Counted from the first letter of the stretch, positions 54,391-63,002 are shown. The stretch: DNA of 64,000 nucleotides from Pseudomonas sp. UBA6562 (GCF_002434265.1 NZ_DJJS01000006.1:558001-622000); one strand, 5' to 3'. Numbers and translations: made by a program. Notes: generated from the letters alone by a model not told the origin.

Positions 54391-54842
54391 GCCAGCCCGC
54401 GCACGACTTGCAGCAGGTGCTGCACCACGACATTCCGCTGACCCGCGAGATGGGCCTGGAGGTGCTCGACTGGCAGGCCGGCGCCCTGCGCTTGCGGCTG
54501 CCGCTGGCGGCCAACGTCAACCACAAGCACACCATGTTCGGCGGCAGCCTGTATTGCGCGGCGGTGCTGGTGGGCTGGGGGTGGTTGCACCTGAAGCTGC
54601 GCGAAGCGGGCATCGACGATGGGCACATCGTCATCCAGCAAGGGCAGATCGACTACCCCTTGCCGGTGACCACAGCAGCGGTGGCCCGCTGCGAGGCGCC
54701 GGACGAGGCTTCGTGGCAGCGCTTTCTGGCGATGTACCGACGCCGTGGACGGGCGCGGCTGACGCTGCACACCAGCGTCGCCAATGCCGGCAGCGAAGCG
54801 GCGGCGGTGAACTTCACCGGGCAGTATGTGCTGCACCGTTGA
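54387..54842 (+). CDS. YiiD C-terminal-type thioesterase domain protein
   Basis: A 151-residue hot-dog-fold protein. IPLTREMGLEVLDWQAGALRLRLPL and VNHKHTMFGGSLYCAAVLVGWG match the stand-alone version of the putative thioesterase domain at the C-terminus of E. coli YiiD. Substrate unknown, probably an acyl-CoA or acyl-carrier thioester. The ATG overlaps the response-regulator stop as ATGA, an operon link whose meaning is not clear. Confidence 0.85.
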   Translation: MSQPAHDLQQVLHHDIPLTREMGLEVLDWQAGALRLRLPLAANVNHKHTMFGGSLYCAAVLVGWGWLHLKLREAGIDDGHIVIQQGQIDYPLPVTTAAVARCEAPDEASWQRFLAMYRRRGRARLTLHTSVANAGSEAAAVNFTGQYVLHR

Positions 54843-54874
54843 GGCCGAACCGAGCCACGGCCTGTGCAGGTCGG

Positions 54875-54945
54875 ATGAGGGGCGCCGTTGGGCCGGCGTT
54901 GCGAAGTAGCGCGCCTGGCCGCAACGACAGGCCGGCGCCCCTCAT
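54875..54945. terminator. Large stem-loop between convergent genes
   Basis: ATGAGGGGCGCCG (54875-54887) and CGGCGCCCCTCAT (54933-54945) form a perfect 13-base stem; GTTGCG / CGCAAC makes an inner stem. It fills the gap between the thioesterase gene and cysQ and reaches into the cysQ stop. It may be a terminator or a repetitive element. Confidence 0.5.
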
Positions 54946-55769
54946 ACCGTCGACGCCAACCTGACCAGCGCCTCGCGCCAACCCGCCGCCGCCGGCAAGG
55001 CCAGGAAGAACGGGTTGAGTAGCGATTCGCGTGCGGGGTAGGTCAAGGGCAGGCCCTCCAGCCCCAGCACCACGCCGCCGGCCCCTTCCACCACGCCCTG
55101 CGCTGCCGCTGTGTCCCACTGCGAAGTGGGCGCCAGGCGCGGGTAGCAATCGGCGCTGCCTTCGGCCAGCAGGCAGAATTTCAGCGAGCTGCCGATGTTG
55201 GCCAAGGTCAGCTTGCCGACCGCTTCGGACAAGCCATCGAGCAGGATCTGCTGCTGCGGGCTGCTGTGGCGGCGGCTGGCGACCACGGTGAAGCGCTCGC
55301 CCACGTCCGGCATGCTACGCACGGCGATGGGCTGCGCTTGCTCACCGGCCTCGGCGCGCCAGGCGCCGAAGGCCTGGCCGCCGAAATAGCACCGGCCGCT
55401 GGTGGGCATCGCGACCACGCCGAACACCACTTCGCCGCGCTCGATCAACGCGATGTTGACGGTGAACTCTTCGCTGCCGGCGATGAATTCCTTGGTGCCG
55501 TCCAACGGATCGACCAGCCACCAGCGCTGCCAACGCGCGCGCTCTTCCAAAGCGATGCCGCAGTCTTCCTCCGACAGCACCGGAATGTCCGGCGCCAAGG
55601 CCTTGAGGCCGTCGAGGATGACGTGGTGGGCGGCGAGGTCCGCCGCGGTCACCGGCGAATCGTCGGCCTTGGCGCTGACCGCCACCTCGGTGCGCCAGAA
55701 AGGTAGGATCGCCTCGCCGGCCACGCGGGCCAGCACCACGACTTTGTGCATCAGTTGGGTATCGTTCAT
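54942..55769 (-). CDS. cysQ: 3'(2'),5'-bisphosphate nucleotidase CysQ
   Basis: Removes the 3'-phosphate from PAP produced during sulfate assimilation. The 275-residue product has the inositol-monophosphatase-superfamily metal sites: Glu in LSEEDCGI, DPLDGTKEFI and WDTAAAQGV. The length is normal. The ATG overlaps the nudE stop as ATGA, so the two nucleotide-housekeeping genes form one operon. Confidence 0.95.
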   Translation of the reverse strand: MNDTQLMHKVVVLARVAGEAILPFWRTEVAVSAKADDSPVTAADLAAHHVILDGLKALAPDIPVLSEEDCGIALEERARWQRWWLVDPLDGTKEFIAGSEEFTVNIALIERGEVVFGVVAMPTSGRCYFGGQAFGAWRAEAGEQAQPIAVRSMPDVGERFTVVASRRHSSPQQQILLDGLSEAVGKLTLANIGSSLKFCLLAEGSADCYPRLAPTSQWDTAAAQGVVEGAGGVVLGLEGLPLTYPARESLLNPFFLALPAAAGWREALVRLASTV

Positions 55770-56332
55770 GCGCTGAACAGCCCTCGTTGGGTGAGCAGGT
55801 CACGCACCAGGTACAGCGCCGCCAGGGCGCGGCCTTCGGAGAACTGCGGGTGGACGGCGAGTGCGGACAGCTCGCGCAGGTTGACGGTGTCGACGCGCAT
55901 CGGCTCGGGCTCGTCGCCCTCCAGCCGCTCCTCGAAGAGGTCGGTGGCCAGCACCACCTGGATCTTCTGGCTCATGTAGCCCGGCGACAGCGACAGCTCG
56001 GTGAGGTGTTCCAGCTCGCGGGCACCGTAGCCGGCCTCTTCCTTGAGCTCGCGATTGGCGGCGGCCAGCACGTCTTCGCCCGGCTCGATCAGGCCCTTGG
56101 GCAGCGACAGCTCGTAGGCGTCGGTGCCGCCGCAGTACTCCTCCACCAGCAGCGCCCGCTCGGCGTCGAGCATGGCCACGATCATCACCGCGCCACGGCC
56201 GGTGCCGCTGCCGACCAAGCGCTCATATGTGCGCTCGACGCCGTTGCTGAAACGCAACTCTACGGATTCGACACGGAACAGGCGGCTGCTGGCGACGATC
56301 TCGCGGCTCAGGACGGTGGGTTTCTGGCGCAT
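55766..56332 (-). CDS. nudE: ADP compounds hydrolase NudE (Nudix)
   Basis: A 188-residue Nudix hydrolase acting on ADP-ribose, NADH, Ap3A and similar compounds in E. coli. The Nudix box is complete at 80-102 (GLIEPGEDVLAAANRELKEE, then AG), fitting G-x5-E-x7-R-E-U-x-E-E-x-G-U. AAGGAG at ideal spacing precedes the ATG. Located upstream of cysQ and divergent from yrfG, a common gammaproteobacterial arrangement. Confidence 0.94.
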   Translation of the reverse strand: MRQKPTVLSREIVASSRLFRVESVELRFSNGVERTYERLVGSGTGRGAVMIVAMLDAERALLVEEYCGGTDAYELSLPKGLIEPGEDVLAAANRELKEEAGYGARELEHLTELSLSPGYMSQKIQVVLATDLFEERLEGDEPEPMRVDTVNLRELSALAVHPQFSEGRALAALYLVRDLLTQRGLFSA

Positions 56333-56395
56333 GGGAGGCTCCTTGACATGAACGGGTTACTATACCGTGGCTGGCCTACCCTACGAGAGTTTCCC

Positions 56396-57058
56396 ATGGC
56401 ACTTCTTCCCTGGTCCGACATCGACACCGTGCTGCTCGACATGGACGGCACCCTGCTCGACCTGCACTACGACAACCACTTCTGGTTGCAGCACCTGCCG
56501 CAACGCTATGCCGAGCTGCACGGGGTGAGCCGGGCGATGGCCGAACTGGAGCTGCAACCGTTGTTCGAGCGCAATGCCGGCACCTTGAACTGGTACTGCC
56601 TGGACTTCTGGAGCCGCGAACTGAAGCTGCCGATCCGCGAGCTGAAGCAGGAACTGGCCGAGCTGATCGCCCTGCGCCCCGATGCTCCGGCGTTCCTGAC
56701 GGCGATCCGCGACGCCGGCAAGCGCGTGGTGCTGATCACCAACGCGCACCGCGATTCGCTGTCGTTGAAACTGGAGCGGGTCGAGCTGGCGCCGTATTTC
56801 GAGCGGCTGATCAGCTCCCACGACTATGGCTTCCCCAAGGAAAGCCCGCAGTTCTGGGACGCGCTGCGCGCCGATTTGAATTTCGACCCGGCGCGCAGCC
56901 TGTTCATCGACGACACCCTGGCAATCCTGCGCAGCGCGCGGCGCTTCGGCGTGGCGCACCTGCTGGCGGTGCTCAGGCCCGACAGCAAAGCGGCGGTGCG
57001 CGACACCCAGGAATTCGCTGCGGTGGACGATTACCACACCCTGTTGCAGGGTCTGTGA
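56396..57058 (+). CDS. yrfG: GMP/IMP nucleotidase YrfG (HAD family)
   Basis: A 220-residue HAD-superfamily phosphatase with motif I DMDGTLLDLHYDN, motif II VVLITNAH, the Lys of motif III in YGFPKESPQFW and motif IV SLFIDDTLAIL. The sequence LNWYCLDFWSRELKLPI is characteristic of YrfG. It hydrolyses purine mononucleotides. Start ATG 56396 follows GAGAG. It is divergent from nudE across 63 bases and convergent with cadA 18 bases away. Confidence 0.93.
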   Translation: MALLPWSDIDTVLLDMDGTLLDLHYDNHFWLQHLPQRYAELHGVSRAMAELELQPLFERNAGTLNWYCLDFWSRELKLPIRELKQELAELIALRPDAPAFLTAIRDAGKRVVLITNAHRDSLSLKLERVELAPYFERLISSHDYGFPKESPQFWDALRADLNFDPARSLFIDDTLAILRSARRFGVAHLLAVLRPDSKAAVRDTQEFAAVDDYHTLLQGL

Positions 57059-57076
57059 CCGCGCAGGCCCGCGCGC

Positions 57077-59380
57077 CTACTTGCGCAACAAGCGCAAGCC
57101 GTTGAACACCACCAGCAAACTCACGCCCATGTCGGCGAACACCGCCATCCACAAGGTCGCCAGCCCGGCGAAGGTGATCGCCAGGAAGATCGCCTTGATG
57201 CCCAGGGCCAGGACGATGTTCTGCACCAGGATCGCACGGGCCTGGCGCGACAGCCGCACGAACGCCGGAATCTTGCGCAGGTCGTCGTCCATCAGCGCCA
57301 CGTCGGCGGTTTCGATGGCGCTGTCGCTGCCCGCCGCGGCCATGGCGAAGCCGATTTCGGCGCGGGCCAGGGCCGGGGCATCGTTGATGCCGTCGCCGAC
57401 CATACCGACGCGATGCCCTTGGGCGTACAGCCCTTCGATGGCCTTCAATTTGTCTTCCGGCAGCAGGTTGCCCTCGGCACGGTCGATGCCCACCTGGGCG
57501 GCGATGGCCTCGGCGGTGTGCGGGTTGTCGCCGGTCAGCATGAGGGTCTTGATGCCCAGCGCATGCAGCTCGGCGATCGCCTCGCGGCTGCTGGGCTTGA
57601 CCGTGTCGGCCACGGCGAACAGGGCCAGCGGGCCGCGCTCGTCGAGCAGCAGCACCACGGTCTTGCCCTGGCGCTCCAGGCCGTCGAGGGTCGCCTCCAG
57701 CGCCGGCGAGCACAGGCCCAGCTCTTCCACCAGGCGATGGTTGCCCAGGTGGTAGCGCCGGCCGCCGATCTCGCCGCGTACACCGCGCCCGCCCAAGGCT
57801 TCGAACTGCGCCACGTCCTGCACGGCCAGGCCCTGCTGCGCGCCGAACTGGGCGATGGCGCGCGACACCGGGTGGTCGGAACGTGCGCCGAGACTGGCCG
57901 CGAGTGCCTGGGCCTGGTGTTCGAAGGCCGGGTCGAGCACTTGGAAGTCGGTCTGCACCGGCTTGCCATGGGTCAGCGTTCCGGTCTTGTCCAGCGCCAG
58001 CACATCGAGCGTGCGCCCGCCTTCGAGGTAGACCCCGCCCTTGATCAGGATGCCCTTGCGCGCCGCCGCGGCCAGGCCGCTGACGATGGTCACCGGGGTG
58101 GAGATCACCAGGGCGCACGGGCAGGCCACCACCAACAGCACCAGCGCGCGGTAGACCCAGTCGAACCAGGCCGCGCCGGTGAACAGCGGCGGCAGCACGG
58201 CGATTGCCAGCGCCAAGGCAAACACCACCGGGGTGTATACCCGCGAGAAGCGGTCGACGAAGCGCTGGGTCGGCGCACGGCTGCCCTGGGCCTGCTCGAC
58301 CGCCTTGATGATGCGCGCCAGGGTCGACTGCCCAGCCAGTGCCGTGACCCGGTACTCCAGCGCGCCGGCCTGGTTGATGGTGCCGGCGAACAGCGCATCG
58401 CCCACGCCCTTCTCCACCGGCAGGCTTTCGCCGGTGATCGGCGCCTGGTCGACGCTCGACTGACCGCTGAGCACCTGGCCGTCCAGGCCGATGCGCTCGC
58501 CGGGCTTGACCCGCACCCGCGCCTCGAGCGCCACCTCACGCACGTCCACCTCGCGCCATTGGCCGTCGGCCTGCTGCACCGTAGCGCGGTCGGGGCTCAG
58601 TTGCATCAAACCGCCGATGGCGTTGCGCGCGCGGTCCAGCGAGCGCGCCTCGATCAGCTCGGCGACGCTGAACAGCACCATGACCATGGCCGCTTCCGGC
58701 CATTGCCCGATCAGCACCGCGCCGGTGACGGCGATGCTCATCAGCGCGTTGATGTTCAGGTTGCGGTTCTTCAGGGCGATCCAGCCCTTCTTGTAAGTGC
58801 CCAGACCACAGCCGAGGATCGCCGCCAACGCCAGCAGTGCCACCAACCATTCGGGACCGGCACCGCTGAAGTGCACCAGCTCCGCCGCCAGGGCCGCTAT
58901 GCCCGACAGCGCCAGCGGCCACCAGCGGGTGCGCGACGCCGGGCTCACGGCGGCGCTGTCGTCGCTGTCCGCCAGGGGTTCGGCGTGCATGCCCAGGCTG
59001 GCGATGACGCTCTCGATGGCGGCCGTTCCGGCCAGGGTGTGGCGCACGCCGAGGATGCGGTTGATCAGGTTGAACTCCAGTTGTTCGACGCCGGGCAGCT
59101 TGGCGAGCTTGTCCTGGATCAGGGTCTGTTCGGTGGGGCAGTCCATGGCTTCGATGCGGAAACGGCTGAGCTGGGCGTCGCTGCTGGCGCGCTCGGTGAA
59201 GCGAACCTGGGCGGGGGCTGGCTGGGCACTGCAGCAGGTGTCTGCTTGGTGGGCATGGCCATGGTTGGATTCGGCATGCTCGTGATCGTGATCGTGATCG
59301 TGATCGTGATCGTGATCGTGATCGTGATCGTGATCGTGATCGTGATCGTGGCGATGCTGGGGCTGGGTGGGCAGGTTCAT
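57077..59380 (-). CDS. cadA: Zn2+/Cd2+/Pb2+-exporting P1B-type ATPase CadA
   Basis: A 767-residue metal efflux pump. The N-terminus holds a long His-Asp dipeptide run (about residues 11-33) followed by HEHAESNHGHAHQ and a Cys-Cys pair, likely metal-binding. A heavy-metal-associated domain follows with IEAMDCPTEQTLI. Pump motifs are TGES, CPC at 420-422 in a membrane helix, DKTGT with Asp464, SDHPVS, and GDGINDAPALA. This set marks the Zn/Cd/Pb subgroup. The operator in the gap before it fits control by CadR. GAGGA precedes the ATG. Confidence 0.96.
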   Translation of the reverse strand: MNLPTQPQHRHDHDHDHDHDHDHDHDHDHDHDHEHAESNHGHAHQADTCCSAQPAPAQVRFTERASSDAQLSRFRIEAMDCPTEQTLIQDKLAKLPGVEQLEFNLINRILGVRHTLAGTAAIESVIASLGMHAEPLADSDDSAAVSPASRTRWWPLALSGIAALAAELVHFSGAGPEWLVALLALAAILGCGLGTYKKGWIALKNRNLNINALMSIAVTGAVLIGQWPEAAMVMVLFSVAELIEARSLDRARNAIGGLMQLSPDRATVQQADGQWREVDVREVALEARVRVKPGERIGLDGQVLSGQSSVDQAPITGESLPVEKGVGDALFAGTINQAGALEYRVTALAGQSTLARIIKAVEQAQGSRAPTQRFVDRFSRVYTPVVFALALAIAVLPPLFTGAAWFDWVYRALVLLVVACPCALVISTPVTIVSGLAAAARKGILIKGGVYLEGGRTLDVLALDKTGTLTHGKPVQTDFQVLDPAFEHQAQALAASLGARSDHPVSRAIAQFGAQQGLAVQDVAQFEALGGRGVRGEIGGRRYHLGNHRLVEELGLCSPALEATLDGLERQGKTVVLLLDERGPLALFAVADTVKPSSREAIAELHALGIKTLMLTGDNPHTAEAIAAQVGIDRAEGNLLPEDKLKAIEGLYAQGHRVGMVGDGINDAPALARAEIGFAMAAAGSDSAIETADVALMDDDLRKIPAFVRLSRQARAILVQNIVLALGIKAIFLAITFAGLATLWMAVFADMGVSLLVVFNGLRLLRK
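59281..59350. repeat. Perfect hexamer tandem repeat in cadA (His-Asp coding)
   Basis: CGTGAT is repeated about 11.5 times without error, coding His-Asp dipeptides on the minus strand close to the cadA start. The unit length keeps the frame, so slippage would only vary the length of the metal-binding tail. Confidence 0.93.
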
Positions 59381-59416
59381 TCAAGGGTCCTCGAGGGCGC
59401 TTGTTGCCAAGTGAAC

Positions 59417-59440
59417 ACCCTGTAGCCACTATAGGGTCAA
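59417..59440 (-). promoter_or_regulatory. CadR operator with cadA -35 element
   Basis: The dyad ACCCTxTAGxxxCTAxAGGGT spans 59417-59437. On the minus strand TTGACC (59440-59435) overlaps its edge as the -35 box, and the -10 region follows at a 19-20 base spacer. An over-long spacer with an operator inside is the MerR-family mark. cadR lies 19 bases away on the other side. Confidence 0.85.
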
Positions 59441-59459
59441 GCTTTCCTGGAGAATGACG

Positions 59460-59903
59460 ATGAAGATCGGTGAACTGGCCAAGCTGACCGAGTGCGCGGT
59501 CGAAACCATCCGCTACTACGAGCGCGAGCGTCTGCTCCCCGAACCCGCGCGCAGCGAAGGCAACTACCGGCAATACACCCAGGCCCACGCCGAGCGCCTG
59601 ACCTTCATCCGCAACTGCCGCACCCTGGACATGACCCTCGACGAAATCCGCAGCCTGCTGAACCTGCGTGACAGCCCCGAGGGCCAGTGCGGCAGCGTCA
59701 ATGCGCTGATCGACGAGCACATCGAGCATGTGCAGGCGCGCATCGATGGGTTGCAGGCGCTACAGCGGCAGTTGGTGGAACTGCGCCAGCGCTGTCGCGA
59801 GCAAGGGGCGGAATGCGCGATCCTGCAGCGCTTGGAGGTCACCGGCGCGGTGACGGCGCCGGAGGGGGAGCCTTCCCATGTGGGCCGTAGCCATGGGCAT
59901 TGA
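59460..59903 (+). CDS. cadR: MerR-family Cd(II)/Pb(II)-responsive regulator CadR
   Basis: A 147-residue activator-repressor. The N-terminal MerR helix-turn-helix reads KIGELAKLTECAVETIRYYERE. The metal-binding cysteines known from P. putida CadR are present at 77, 112 and 119, and the C-terminal His-rich tail (SHVGRSHGH) adds a second metal site. ATG 59460 is chosen over 59454 because GGAG lies seven bases before it and because the family starts MKIGELAK. It controls the divergent cadA through the operator between them. Confidence 0.95.
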   Translation: MKIGELAKLTECAVETIRYYERERLLPEPARSEGNYRQYTQAHAERLTFIRNCRTLDMTLDEIRSLLNLRDSPEGQCGSVNALIDEHIEHVQARIDGLQALQRQLVELRQRCREQGAECAILQRLEVTGAVTAPEGEPSHVGRSHGH

Positions 59904-60013
59904 GGGCCGGATCAACGACCTCGGGTAAGGTGGCTGTCTGCGCTGCAACGTATGCCATGGGGCGTCGTGGGAAGAGCGAAAAGCTATCGGGTCAGCGCCC
60001 TTTGGGACTCGTC

Positions 60014-60035
60014 GGAGCGCCGACGGGGGCGCTCC
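60014..60035. terminator. Hairpin between cadR and thyA
   Basis: GGAGCGCC and GGGCGCTCC form a short GC stem in the 154-base convergent gap. No T-run, so termination is uncertain. Confidence 0.35.
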
Positions 60036-60057
60036 TGACTGAGGTACAGGGTATGGG

Positions 60058-61029
60058 TCAGACCGCCATCGGCGCCGTCAGCGGCGGATGGTGCTCGTAG
60101 CCTTCGAGGGTGAAGTCGCTCGGCTCGATCTTCTCCAGCCACTCAGGCTCGTACTTGCCCGTCTCGGCGAACGCCGGCACGCGGTCGCTGATGCGTAGCG
60201 TCGGGGCCGGCAGCGGTTCGCGGGTGAACTGCTCGTTGAGCATGTCCAGGTGGTTTTCATAGACGTGCGCATCGCCGATGAAATAGGTGAACCAGCGCGG
60301 CGTGTAACCGGTCAGGCGACCGAACAGCGACAGCAGCGCCGCGCCTTCGGTGAGGTTGAAGGGTGTGCCCAGGCCCAGATCGTTCGAGCGGATGTACAAG
60401 GTCAGCGAGAGCTCGCGCTTCGCCACGTCCGGGTGGAACTGGTACAGCAGGTGGCATGGCGGCAGAGCCATCTCGTCGAGCTGCGCGCAGTTCCAGCCGT
60501 GGAACAGAATGCGCCGGCTGCCGGGGTCGTTGACGATGGTGTCCAGGCATTGGCGCACCTGGTCGATGGCCTTGTAGAGGATGACGAACGCCTGGCCGTC
60601 TTCTTCGTCCTGGGCGATCCGGCGGTAGCCTTGCTGCTCGGCCATGGCGATGGCCTCGGGGTTGCCCAGCGCGATGCGCTTGTAACCCGGCCATTGCCGC
60701 CATTGCACGCCGTAGATCTCCCCAAGGTCGTCTTCGCCCTGACGGAACGGATTGGCCAACCATTGCGCGTTCTCGTTGGCGTTCTGGTCCCAGACCTTGC
60801 AGCCCAGGTCGCGGAACTGACCGGCGTTCTTCACGCCGCGCAGAAAGCCGACCATCTCGCCGATGGCCGATTTGAAGGCCAGGCGGCGGGTGGTGATGGC
60901 GGGGAAACCTTGCTGCAGATCGAAGCGCAGCATGGCGCCGGGGCGGCTGATGGTGCGGGTGCCGGTGCGGTTTTCCTGCAGCGTGCCGTTGTCGATGACG
61001 TCACGCACCAGGTCTAGGTACTGTTTCAT
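60058..61029 (-). CDS. thyA: Thymidylate synthase with internal insertion
   Basis: Makes dTMP from dUMP with methylenetetrahydrofolate. The catalytic Cys192 sits in MALPPCHLLYQF; the dUMP-binding SRRILFHGWN (171-180) and the folate-side FNLTEGAALL are present. At 323 residues it is about 60 longer than the 264-residue E. coli enzyme: an extra segment of about 40 residues (around 114-154, after VQWRQWPGYKR) precedes the conserved IDQ region. Otherwise collinear and without frameshift. AGGT precedes the ATG. It lies downstream of lgt on the same strand, the common order. Confidence 0.95.
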   Translation of the reverse strand: MKQYLDLVRDVIDNGTLQENRTGTRTISRPGAMLRFDLQQGFPAITTRRLAFKSAIGEMVGFLRGVKNAGQFRDLGCKVWDQNANENAQWLANPFRQGEDDLGEIYGVQWRQWPGYKRIALGNPEAIAMAEQQGYRRIAQDEEDGQAFVILYKAIDQVRQCLDTIVNDPGSRRILFHGWNCAQLDEMALPPCHLLYQFHPDVAKRELSLTLYIRSNDLGLGTPFNLTEGAALLSLFGRLTGYTPRWFTYFIGDAHVYENHLDMLNEQFTREPLPAPTLRISDRVPAFAETGKYEPEWLEKIEPSDFTLEGYEHHPPLTAPMAV

Positions 61030-61076
61030 GGCTTACCTGTAACAAGGCGGCCGAGACATGGCCCCGGCCGCGGGAA

Positions 61077-61886
61077 TCATTTGACGGCCGTTGCCGTGGG
61101 CTGGCGATTATACGCCCACCAGATCAGCCCCAGGCCGCCGACGATCATCGGCACGCACAGCACCTGACCCATGGTCAGCCAACCGAATGCGAGGTAGCCG
61201 AGCTGGGCGTCGGGCACGCGCACGAATTCGACGATGAAGCGGAAGATGCCGTAGAACAGCGCGAACATGCCGGAGACGGCCATGGTCGGGCGCGGCTTGC
61301 GCGAATACAGCCAGAGGATGGCGAACAGCGCCACGCCTTCGAGGGCGAACTGGTACAGCTGCGAAGGGTGGCGCGGCAATTGCGCCGGGTCGCTGTAGGG
61401 CGGGAAGACCATGGCCCATGGCACGTCGCTGGGTTTGCCCCACAGCTCGGCGTTGATGAAGTTGCCGATGCGCCCGGCGCCCAGACCGATCGGCACCATG
61501 GGCGCGACGAAGTCCATCAGTTCGAAGAACGACTTGTTGTGCCGTTTGCCGAACCACAGCGCGGCGAGCATCACGCCGATGAAACCACCGTGGAACGACA
61601 TGCCGCCCTTCCACACCTCGAAGATCAACAGCGGATTGGCAATGTAGGCTTCCAGGTCGTAGAACAGCACATAGCCGAGCCGCCCACCGACGATCACGCC
61701 CATCGACAGCCAGAACACCAGGTCGGAAAGCTTTTCGCGGCTCCAGGTGGGGTCGAAGCGGTTCAGTCGGCTCGCGGCCAGTAGCCAGGCGCCGCCGATG
61801 CCCACCAGGTACATCAAGCCGTACCAGTGGATTTTCAGCGGCCCGATGGCCAGGGCCACGGGGTCGATCTGCGGGTAAGGCAGCAT
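61077..61886 (-). CDS. lgt: Prolipoprotein diacylglyceryl transferase
   Basis: Transfers diacylglycerol from phosphatidylglycerol to the lipobox Cys of prolipoproteins, the first step of lipoprotein maturation. The 269-residue polytopic protein shows the Lgt signature GRIGNFINAELWG (138-150) with the essential Arg139, and His100 in MSFHGGFIG. About seven membrane helices. AGAGGAA precedes the ATG. Upstream of thyA, 47 bases apart. Confidence 0.96.
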   Translation of the reverse strand: MLPYPQIDPVALAIGPLKIHWYGLMYLVGIGGAWLLAASRLNRFDPTWSREKLSDLVFWLSMGVIVGGRLGYVLFYDLEAYIANPLLIFEVWKGGMSFHGGFIGVMLAALWFGKRHNKSFFELMDFVAPMVPIGLGAGRIGNFINAELWGKPSDVPWAMVFPPYSDPAQLPRHPSQLYQFALEGVALFAILWLYSRKPRPTMAVSGMFALFYGIFRFIVEFVRVPDAQLGYLAFGWLTMGQVLCVPMIVGGLGLIWWAYNRQPTATAVK

Positions 61887-62131
61887 GGTGATTCCTCTTG
61901 ATTCAAATCGGAAAGCCGACGCCGACGAAGGCTCGGCATGGCGGCAAGGCCGCCACTGGACAGCACAGCACGTAGAGTACGAACGCCAAACGGCGTTCCC
62001 TGGGTTGAGTCAGTGCGGCATGGTAGCGGAAGGCGGGCCTGCCGCTCCAGCCTGGGGGGAAATGTGTCGGCGTGCGAGATGGTCGGCGGGCGGCAGGCTG
62101 GGTAGAGTGGCGCAAACCCTGGAGGCGACCC

Positions 62132-62911
62132 ATGTGCCTGATCGTATTCGCCTGGCGGCCGGGCCATGCCCTACCGTTGATCGTGGCGGCCAACCGCGAC
62201 GAATTCTACGCCCGCCCTACCCAACCGCTGGCCGCCTGGCGCGACGCGCCGGGGGTGTACGCCGGGCGCGACCTGCAAGCCGGCGGCAGTTGGCTGGGCG
62301 TGGGGCCCGGTGGCCGCTTCGCCGCGCTGACCAACATCCGCGACCCTGACCAGCCTCCCGGGCTGCGCTCGCGGGGCGAACTGGTGGCGGGCTTTCTGCG
62401 TGGCCATGACCCGGTGCCCAACGCCCTGGCGCGGTCGGCCGAACAGCACCGTGAATATGCGGGGTTCAACCTGCTACTGGGCGATGGGCAGCATCTGGGC
62501 TACCTCAACGCGCAGCAGGCGCAGCCGCAACTATTGGAACCGGGCGTATATGGCCTGTCCAACGCGCGCCTGGACACGCCCTGGCCCAAGCTGACCAAAG
62601 CGCGCGAACGTTTACGCGCTCAACTGCACGCCCCCGACCCGGCGCAACTACTGGCGCTGCTGGCGGACGCGCGGGTGGCGAGCGACGGGGAATTGCCGGA
62701 AACGGGCGTGGGGTTGGACACCGAGCGCCTGCTGTCGAGCGTGTTCATCGCCAGCGCGCATTACGGCACCCGCGCCAGCACCGTGCTGATCGTCGACGCG
62801 CAGGGCAACCGGCGCATGGTCGAGCGCAGTTTCGGGCCTTGTGGCGGGCATTTGGGGGATGTCGTATTGGAGCTGGGCGGGGGCTTGAGTTTGGCTGGGC
62901 GCAGCGACTAA
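62132..62911 (+). CDS. NRDE family protein (TANGO2-like)
   Basis: A 259-residue cytoplasmic protein starting MCLIVFAWRPGH, with the NRDE motif in VAANRDEFYARPT. Cys2 would be exposed after Met removal, as in N-terminal-nucleophile hydrolases and other NRDE/TANGO2 proteins. FAALTNIRDP and SNARLDTPWPKL are also typical. The biochemical role is not established. TGGAGG at good spacing supports the ATG at 62132 over the longer frame upstream. Confidence 0.9.
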   Translation: MCLIVFAWRPGHALPLIVAANRDEFYARPTQPLAAWRDAPGVYAGRDLQAGGSWLGVGPGGRFAALTNIRDPDQPPGLRSRGELVAGFLRGHDPVPNALARSAEQHREYAGFNLLLGDGQHLGYLNAQQAQPQLLEPGVYGLSNARLDTPWPKLTKARERLRAQLHAPDPAQLLALLADARVASDGELPETGVGLDTERLLSSVFIASAHYGTRASTVLIVDAQGNRRMVERSFGPCGGHLGDVVLELGGGLSLAGRSD

Positions 62912-62962
62912 GACGCTCTGCGTCACGGTGCCTATCAGTTAAACCGAGGCAGCGTTGATTGG

Positions 62963-63002
62963 GGCTGCTTTGCAGCCCATCGCGGCTGAAGCCGCTCCCA
63001 CA
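62963..63002. repeat. REP-like element
   Basis: GGCTGCTTTGCAGCC is followed by ATCGCGGCTGAAGCCGCTCCCAC, close to the P. putida-type repetitive extragenic palindrome core (CGCGG-N-CCGCTCC). It sits in the gap between the NRDE gene and ptsP, where transcription converges. Confidence 0.6.

Noticed and set aside
59281..59350. Possible CRISPR-like array
   Set aside because: The repeats are six-base coding units without spacers, inside cadA.
59900..60100. 66-codon frame between cadR and thyA
   Set aside because: Overlaps the end of thyA and a hairpin and has no supporting motif.
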